DNA from: Sporosarcina quadrami
GTDB taxonomy: Bacteria; Bacillota; Bacilli; Bacillales_A; Planococcaceae
Direction: 5' to 3'
NCBI RefSeq assembly: GCF_014836615.1
Contig: NZ_JACSQN010000007.1
Span: forward strand, 1-64,000
Length of the DNA stretch: 64,000 nucleotides
The notes beneath the pieces were generated by a model that ran no database searches, was not told the origin of the DNA, and saw only the letters and a list, made by a program, of their open reading frames with translations. Made by a program: the position numbers and the translations under genes. Every line of letters begins with the position of its first letter. Position 1 is the first letter of the stretch. Below are positions 58,927-64,000 of the stretch, one piece after another.

Positions 58927-60594
58927 TTATATTTTCATCACGCCGCCAGTGCTTGCCGACGTAACGAGTTTTGAGTATCTGGCTAAATAGCCTTTTTTAA
59001 TTTTTGGTTCGAATGGTTGTAATTTCGATCTACGCGCTGCCAACTCTTCTTCAGAAACAAGTAATTCGATTGTCCGATTTGTCAAATTGATGTCGATAAT
59101 ATCTCCATCTTCTACCAATGCAATCGGACCACCTTCAGCCGCTTCAGGTGAAATGTGACCTATGGAAATACCACGGGATGCACCTGAGAACCTGCCATCT
59201 GTAATCAAAGCCACTTTTGTTCCTAAACCTCTGCCTTGAATAGCTGACGTCGGAGCGAGCATTTCCGGCATTCCCGGACCACCTTTTGGACCTTCATAAC
59301 GGATGACAACGACGTGGCCTTCTTTGACAGTTCCATTATCAATATTCTCCTGTGCCGCTTCCTGTGATTCAAAAACAATTGCTTTACCTTTGAATTGTTT
59401 GATTGACGGATCGACTGCACCGACTTTAATGACGCCGCCTTCAGGAGCAATATTTCCGAATAAAACGGATAACCCTCCAACAGGACTGTACGGATTGTCT
59501 TTCGTACGAATGACTTCTTTGTTCGTAATATGATAATCTTGTACGTCTTCACCGATCGTTTTCCCTGTAATTGTTAAGCGATCCGGATGAATCGCACCTG
59601 GTATCTTTGTTAATTCATTAATAATCGAACTGACGCCACCTGCTTTGAAAATGTCATCCATCGAAATATCCGACGCCGGCATAATCTTCGCCAAATAAGG
59701 AACGCGCTCAGCGACGATATTAATATCTTGTACGCTATAGTCAATTTCAGCTTCATGCGCAATTGCTAATGTATGGAGGACAGTGTTAGTGGAACCACCC
59801 ATTGCCATATCAAGTGCAAATGCATCATCGATCGCTTCTTTTGTTACGATGTCACGAGGTTTAACGTCTTCTTTGATCATACGAATTAAGTGTTTTGCAG
59901 CATCTTTAATGAGTTTGTGGCGCTCATCAGATGTGGCGACGATCGTACCATTTCCAGGTAGGGCCAATCCGAGCATTTCCATCAAACAGTTCATCGAGTT
60001 CGCAGTGAACATCCCTGAACATGATCCACATGTCGGACACGCGTTATTCTCGATATCGAGTAGTTCTTCAGCTGACATCTTGCCTGACTTGAAAGCGCCG
60101 ACCCCTTCAAATACCGAAGTGAGTGAAAGTTGCTTTCCTGATGAAGAAACGCCGGCTTCCATCGGTCCGCCTGATACGAATACGGAAGGGACATTCGTCC
60201 TCACCGCCGCCATGAGCATCCCTGGTGTGATCTTGTCACAGTTCGGAATGTAAAACACGCCGTCGAACCAGTGGGCATTGATGACCGTTTCTGCAGAATC
60301 AGCAATAAGTTCGCGGCTCGGTAAGGAGTATCGCATACCGATATGCCCCATCGCGATTCCATCATCCACACCGATCGTGTTGAATTCAAATGGAACTCCG
60401 CCTGCTTCCCAAATTGCTTCTTTTACAATTTCAGCAAATACATTTAAATGTCTATGGCCTGGAATAATATCAATATACGAATTGCAGACACCGATGAAGG
60501 GCTTTTCCAGATCCTTCGTCTTAATACCGGTTGCATATAGTAAACTTCTGTGCGGTGCCCGATCGACACCTTTTTTAATCATGTCACTTCTCAT
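58927..60594 (-). CDS. ilvD: Dihydroxy-acid dehydratase
   Basis: 555 residues. Fe-S enzyme that makes the 2-oxo acids of valine and isoleucine. Cluster cysteines in NCDKITPGM and [11 protein letters not shown]; also [12 protein letters not shown] at 60594 is set by TAGGAGAG upstream. It is separated from ilvB by the T-box, so its own promoter drives it, and read-through into ilvB is gated by the T-box. Confidence 0.95.
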   Translation of the reverse strand: MRSDMIKKGVDRAPHRSLLYATGIKTKDLEKPFIGVCNSYIDIIPGHRHLNVFAEIVKEAIWEAGGVPFEFNTIGVDDGIAMGHIGMRYSLPSRELIADSAETVINAHWFDGVFYIPNCDKITPGMLMAAVRTNVPSVFVSGGPMEAGVSSSGKQLSLTSVFEGVGAFKSGKMSAEELLDIENNACPTCGSCSGMFTANSMNCLMEMLGLALPGNGTIVATSDERHKLIKDAAKHLIRMIKEDVKPRDIVTKEAIDDAFALDMAMGGSTNTVLHTLAIAHEAEIDYSVQDINIVAERVPYLAKIMPASDISMDDIFKAGGVSSIINELTKIPGAIHPDRLTITGKTIGEDVQDYHITNKEVIRTKDNPYSPVGGLSVLFGNIAPEGGVIKVGAVDPSIKQFKGKAIVFESQEAAQENIDNGTVKEGHVVVIRYEGPKGGPGMPEMLAPTSAIQGRGLGTKVALITDGRFSGASRGISIGHISPEAAEGGPIALVEDGDIIDINLTNRTIELLVSEEELAARRSKLQPFEPKIKKGYLARYSKLVTSASTGGVMKI

Positions 60595-60643
60595 CTGCAA
60601 TCTCTCCTAATCAACTTATCCATCAGCTTTTAAACTGCTAGAA

Positions 60644-60665
60644 ATATGTGAATCAACTCACATAT
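60644..60665 (-). other. Hairpin in the ilvD leader
   Basis: The arms ATATGTGA and TCACATAT (8 bp, perfect) with a 6-nt loop. It begins about 11 nt after the predicted transcript start. No T run follows, so it is not a terminator; an operator or 5' mRNA-stabilising stem is possible. Confidence 0.5.
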
Positions 60666-60682
60666 CGAAATAGATTGTTGCT

Positions 60683-60711
60683 ATCATATATCGTATAACG
60701 ACCATAGTCAA
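60683..60711 (-). promoter_or_regulatory. Predicted ilvD promoter
   Basis: TTGACT (60706-60711) and TATGAT (60683-60688) on the minus strand, spaced 17 bp: a strong sigma-A promoter. The leader is about 80 nt. Confidence 0.75.
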
Positions 60712-60856
60712 CCGCCTATTTCAAATTATCGCCCAATTTGGAATAGAAGATAATAATGTATCCGCTTACAAGTGCGATATATTGCATATTCAAAAGAAAA
60801 AGAAATAAAAAAATTATTTTTTATCGTTTTACGTTCTATTTGATTTTGACGCTCTT

Positions 60857-61387
60857 TCATTCGTTAAATTTGTCAATCCGCCATCCCGTCTTTTTCAGAT
60901 AGATGTATTTGACAGTAATTTTTTCAGCTGTCCTCGTATCTCCGATTGGAACCGTAATTTCAAATACCATATAATCGTTTTTCACTTTCAACTCTTTTGC
61001 CGTAGCCATTTCCCATTGGAGCTGTGAGCTTATTTCTACTTCCGGTTGTGCAAGCTTGCCTTTATGTTTCAAGATTCCATGTTCTTTCATAAACCGTTTC
61101 GCTTTCTTTTTTGTAATGAATTTCTGCATTTCTGTTTTCAACTTCTTTTTTGAATCTAAATGAGCCGCCATGTAGCGGTATTCCATACCTTTATGAGTAA
61201 ACGATACGTATTCACCTTCCTTATACAAGCCGCCTGCCATAATCACATTACTCGTTTCTGCCCATGCACTAGCGAGCTCCACAGCATTTTTCGGCGACAG
61301 CGCAACATAACCCGCGGGTGGGCTGCTGCATGCTGTTAGTAGAAGCAGGATTGAAAGCAACCACCCAATTGCCAGTTTTCTCCTCAT
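60857..61387 (-). CDS. IseA-like lipoprotein, possible DL-endopeptidase inhibitor
   Basis: 176 residues. The lipoprotein signal ends LLTAC (Cys20). The mature part resembles the IseA family by pattern: YKEGEYVSFTHKGMEYRYM, then KKKAKRFMKEHGI, KGKLAQPEVEISSQLQWEMA and ITVPIGDT near the C terminus. IseA binds and blocks NlpC/P60 DL-endopeptidases at the cell surface. Three such enzymes are encoded in this window. The match is from memory of the family; a profile search would settle it. GAGGAGG precedes the ATG. Confidence 0.6.
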   Translation of the reverse strand: MRRKLAIGWLLSILLLLTACSSPPAGYVALSPKNAVELASAWAETSNVIMAGGLYKEGEYVSFTHKGMEYRYMAAHLDSKKKLKTEMQKFITKKKAKRFMKEHGILKHKGKLAQPEVEISSQLQWEMATAKELKVKNDYMVFEITVPIGDTRTAEKITVKYIYLKKTGWRIDKFNE

Positions 61388-61453
61388 CGATGAACCTCCT
61401 CATATAGCTCATACTTAAGCGTATGAATCGCCAAGAGTTCACATACACACTAG

Positions 61454-62027
61454 CGTATCGAAACGTAAACCGTTCGTAACGAAACGTAGGCGGCGTATCG
61501 AAACGTAACTCGCTCGTATCGAAACATAGACGCGGCGTATCGAAACGTAACTCGCTCGCATCGAAACGTAGACGCGGGGTATCGAAACGTAAACCGCTCG
61601 TAACGAAACGTAGGCGGCGTATCGAAACGTAAACCGCTCGTAACGAAACATAGACGCGGCGTATCGAAACGTAACTCGCTCGTAACGAAACGTAAGCGGC
61701 GTAACGAAACGTAACTCGCTCGCATCGAAACATAGACGCAGCGTATCGAAACGTAAACCGCTCGTATCGAAACGTAGACGACGTATCGAAACGTAAACCG
61801 TTCGCATCGAAACGTAGATGCGGCGTATCGAAACGTAACTCGCTCGCATCGAAACGTAGGCGGCGTATCGAAACGTAACTCGTTCGCATCGAAACGTAGA
61901 TGCGGCGTATCGAAACATAAACCGTTCGTAACGAAACGTAGACGACGTATCGAAACGTAACTCGCTCGCATCGAAACATAGACGCGGCGTATCGAAACGT
62001 AACTCGTTCGTAACGAAACGTAGACGT
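61454..62027. repeat. 28-unit tandem array of 19/21-bp units, CGAAACGTA family
   Basis: Twenty-eight units alternate strictly between two types. Odd units (21 bp) read CGTATCGAAACGTAA plus ACCGCT or CTCGCT. Even units read CGNATCGAAACGTAG or CGTAACGAAACGTAG plus a tail, and are 19 or 21 bp. So there are 14 dimers of 40 or 42 bp. The core CGTATCGAAACG is a near-dyad centred on TCGA. Three minus-strand frames stay open across it because the unit lacks stops. Same family as 12-235. Confidence 0.95.
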
Positions 62028-62151
62028 TACAACACACCATCTTGTCAGTACTTGTCGAAAGTTGATTGACAATTGGTCTTTCAAAGAAGATCTATAGGAA
62101 TATACACGTCTTCATGGAGAAACTTTCGACAAAGTTTGCATAATCCGCAAC

Positions 62152-62249
62152 TGTGGATAACCTTGTCCACGTTGTCCACACCACCCTGTGGGCTTTATGA
62201 CGCTTACAAACAAGTTAACCACATCTTATCCACGCTTATCTGTGGATAA
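62152..62249. promoter_or_regulatory. Cluster of six DnaA boxes upstream of sda
   Basis: Perfect TTATCCACA boxes lie on the minus strand at 62152-62160 and 62241-62249. One-mismatch boxes lie at 62172-62180 (TTGTCCACA), 62215-62223 (TTAACCACA) and 62226-62234 (TTATCCACG); a weaker one is at 62163-62171. In B. subtilis DnaA binds boxes in front of sda and couples it to replication status, so this is the expected control region. Confidence 0.85.
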
Positions 62250-62349
62250 AAGAACGGTTGTTCTATATACTATTATTTGATATTGTAAATATACAGAAAT
62301 TAATACTTTATGCAGCCTAACGAGACTGTATGACAAGGAGGTGTAGAAA

Positions 62350-62517
62350 TTGACTAGAATATCGGACGATTTGTTAATTGATTCTTATAGCAAAGCAGTG
62401 GAAATGAAGCTTTGTCCGAAATTCATCACATTATTAGAACAAGAAATCAGACTTCGTTCGTTGAAGTTAGCTTGCGAACTCCCCAACGACGTCAAAAAGA
62501 GCCCATCCACATTTTAA
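62350..62517 (+). CDS. sda: Sporulation histidine kinase inhibitor Sda
   Basis: 55 residues. The first 38 (RISDDLLIDSYSKAVEMK, then FITLLEQEIRLRSL) match the two-helix hairpin of Sda, which binds KinA and blocks the sporulation phosphorelay when replication is disturbed. The C-terminal tail is slightly longer than in B. subtilis. TTG start with a strong AAGGAGGTG 6 nt upstream. The DnaA boxes upstream strengthen the assignment. Confidence 0.9.
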   Translation: MTRISDDLLIDSYSKAVEMKLCPKFITLLEQEIRLRSLKLACELPNDVKKSPSTF

Positions 62518-62531
62518 TGGACAAGCCCTTT
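62494..62531 (-). terminator. Terminator of the S41 protease gene, overlapping the sda end
   Basis: In minus-strand RNA the arms AAAGGGCTTGTCCA and TGGATGGGCTCTTT pair over 14 bp with four wobble pairs, then T5. It lies within the last codons of sda. Confidence 0.6.
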
Positions 62532-62539
62532 GAGACTAT

Positions 62540-63934
62540 CTATTTTACTGTCACATTTAGATAAATGCCTGTTTTCACTTGTCGTCCTTTAGTATCCACC
62601 CAACGAGGATGGATGATCAGCATGTACGAGCGTCCCGCTACGAGAGGTTTCTCTGGAATCAGCTCAACAGTTTTGCTGTCTTTCACAACGACTTTCACAG
62701 GAATTCTCTGGCCACCAAGCTCCACGAGTTCAATTGCAGAATGGTCGATAGTAGAGAAGTCCATTGCTTTCGTCATCTGGACAGTAAATGTCTTCGTTGT
62801 TTTCACATTTTCCAAACTGGAGAGATGTGCATACCCCTTCACTTTCAACATGAGGTGGTCAAAATGAGCTGTTGTCAGTTCTTCACCTACGTTCGTCACC
62901 ACGTCCGGATAAATACCGACTCCGTTTACAGCGATGCCTTTCGGCGAATAAAACCGTGCTGTCGTCAATTTCAATACGCTTCCGTCAGAAAATGCATACA
63001 TCGTCTGCATTGTGCCCTTGCCGTACGTGTTTTGACCGTAAACCGTTGCTGCTCCTACTTCTTTCAAATTGACAGCCAACATTTCAGAAGCGCTTGCGCT
63101 AAATTCATTGACGAGTAATGACACTGGACCTTCGATTTGCTCCTTCTGGTTCACGGCAGGATAGATTGAAGGCTCTTTGTTTTTCTCTCGCAATTGAAAT
63201 GCTTCTTTCACGTCCGGAAAAAAACCAGAAACTTCCTGAGCAGCGGTAATATAGCCGCCGCCGTTGTTACGGATGTCAAAAATATAACTATCCGCCTTCC
63301 CCAACTTACTTATGGCACGCGCAAGCTCTTTACTTGAATCCCCCGCAAAGCTGTTCAGTCGGATATAACCGATATTTCCGCCAAGCATTTCATATTCCAC
63401 AGTCGGTAAATGAATTTCTGCACGCCGGATCGTTTTCGTCAGCTTGATGATTCGCCCTTCTTTCATTCGCTCAATAGCCAACACAACTTCCGTATTTTCT
63501 TCCCCGCTTATTAAAGGGATTGCAGCTTGGATAGATTTGCCTTTCAAAGAGACACCATCCGCATGTGTCAACAAATCACCAGCAACAATTCCAGCAGATG
63601 AAGCCGGTCCATCTTTAATGACTGATAACACTTTGACACCATTCAAATCTTCTTCCAATACAACACCAATACCGACAATCCGCTGTTCAATGCCGTTCAT
63701 GAATGCTTCATACTCTGCTTTTGTCATGTATACAGAATGTACATCGAGGCCTTTCATAATCTCTTTGGACGTCCCCTTACTCAAGACGGATTCTGGCACT
63801 TCATCCACATAGTGCTTCTGCACAAGTTGACGGATCTCATCGAGCGGTTCTGTCGCTGCGGAAACAGTGAACGGCATTATGACTATCAATATGGCAGCTA
63901 ACAGCAACAATGGTCGCAATGTTTTTCTAATCAA
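62540..63934 (-). CDS. S41 C-terminal-processing-like serine protease
   Basis: 464 residues, exported. Signal peptide (about 1-26, ends VSA), short helical N-terminal part, PDZ domain (about 85-165), and an S41 protease core with the nucleophile in NEFSASASEM and general-base lysine in YGKGTMQ. A C-terminal Ig-like domain (about 375-464) replaces the peptidoglycan-binding repeat found in B. subtilis CtpB. Likely processes an envelope or sporulation protein; the substrate is unknown. TTG start at 63934 with GAGG about 9 nt upstream. Confidence 0.88.
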   Translation of the reverse strand: MIRKTLRPLLLLAAILIVIMPFTVSAATEPLDEIRQLVQKHYVDEVPESVLSKGTSKEIMKGLDVHSVYMTKAEYEAFMNGIEQRIVGIGVVLEEDLNGVKVLSVIKDGPASSAGIVAGDLLTHADGVSLKGKSIQAAIPLISGEENTEVVLAIERMKEGRIIKLTKTIRRAEIHLPTVEYEMLGGNIGYIRLNSFAGDSSKELARAISKLGKADSYIFDIRNNGGGYITAAQEVSGFFPDVKEAFQLREKNKEPSIYPAVNQKEQIEGPVSLLVNEFSASASEMLAVNLKEVGAATVYGQNTYGKGTMQTMYAFSDGSVLKLTTARFYSPKGIAVNGVGIYPDVVTNVGEELTTAHFDHLMLKVKGYAHLSSLENVKTTKTFTVQMTKAMDFSTIDHSAIELVELGGQRIPVKVVVKDSKTVELIPEKPLVAGRSYMLIIHPRWVDTKGRQVKTGIYLNVTVK

Positions 63935-64000
63935 ATCAAGATCCTCATTTCAAATTCGCTTTTCTATCAGTATACTTCTTTTCCTATAATTCTGTCAGTA

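Larger units (their letters stand above)
61388..62349. other. Long intergenic region: repeat array and sda control region
   Basis: About 960 nt between the divergent IseA-like and sda genes. The left two thirds are the 28-unit array; the right part holds the DnaA-box cluster and sda promoter. No protein-coding gene is supported. Confidence 0.75.

Noticed and set aside
60595-60856. T-box upstream of ilvD
   Set aside because: No GGTGG-type T-box sequence or terminator; only a short hairpin.
61269-62084. Long minus-strand open frame (271 codons) across the repeat array, with two more frames also open
   Set aside because: All three frames are open because the repeat has no stop codon and its unit length is mostly a multiple of three. 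There is no ribosome site, and the protein would be a pure repeat that runs into the IseA-like gene in another frame.
62152-62249. Chromosomal origin of replication
   Set aside because: DnaA boxes are clustered, but there is no dnaA or dnaN, and no AT-rich unwinding element is evident. Control of sda explains the boxes.

Overview
The window looks like the chromosome of a spore-forming, low-to-mid-GC Firmicute of the Planococcaceae, most like Sporosarcina. This is inferred from family content, not from a database search. Supporting signs are a small sda-type sporulation checkpoint gene behind a cluster of DnaA boxes, a T-box in an ilv-leu operon, a CcpA-type cre site, WalR-type boxes on cell-wall hydrolases, a ba3-type oxidase with a subunit IIa, and many proteins that carry S-layer homology (SLH) repeats.

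Layout. Positions 1-6.4 kb hold a tandem repeat, an NlpC/P60 endopeptidase, nagB, a three-gene ba3 oxidase operon and a GAF-GGDEF-EAL protein. Positions 6.6-16.4 kb hold an SCP2 protein, a LysM-NlpC/P60 endopeptidase, a complete ECF transporter of unknown substrate, a short-chain dehydrogenase, a TRAP-TAXI transporter pair and an M20 amidohydrolase. Positions 16.4-25.5 kb are envelope genes: a MurJ-like flippase, a GT4 glycosyltransferase, an NlpC/P60-SLH protein, an SLH-SH3-amidase, an SLH 5'-nucleotidase and a CapA-like lipoprotein. A chemoreceptor broken by an in-frame stop follows. Positions 27.5-32.7 kb hold a Ugp-type glycerol-3-phosphate ABC transporter divergent from a GlpQ-like lipoprotein. 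Positions 32.8-38.0 kb hold a glyoxylate aminotransferase, the glyoxylate shunt (aceA, aceB, a YhfH-like peptide) and a divergent LytTR regulator. Positions 38.2-50.1 kb are a second envelope block: pyruvyl transferase, SLH phosphodiester glycosidase, O-antigen-ligase-like protein, SLH glucosaminidase and an SLH protein of unknown function. Positions 50.2-60.6 kb are the branched-chain amino acid operon ilvD-(T-box)-ilvB-ilvN-ilvC-leuA-leuB-leuC-leuD. The end holds an IseA-like lipoprotein, a 28-unit repeat array, DnaA boxes, sda and an S41 protease.

How the genes connect. Six SLH proteins plus a CsaB-like pyruvyl transferase point to a pyruvylated secondary cell-wall polymer used as the anchor. 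Three NlpC/P60 endopeptidases, two other hydrolases and a probable endopeptidase inhibitor make cell-wall turnover the main theme. Two of the endopeptidase genes share a nearly identical promoter layout with three WalR hexamers.

Most notable observations. (1) The TAXI solute-binding protein is circularly permuted: the half that is normally C-terminal comes first. (2) Six intergenic tandem arrays at five loci, built from at least three unrelated core sequences, all use units of about 21 bp; four of them alternate two unit types in dimers of 40-42 bp, and one lies inside the ilv-leu operon.
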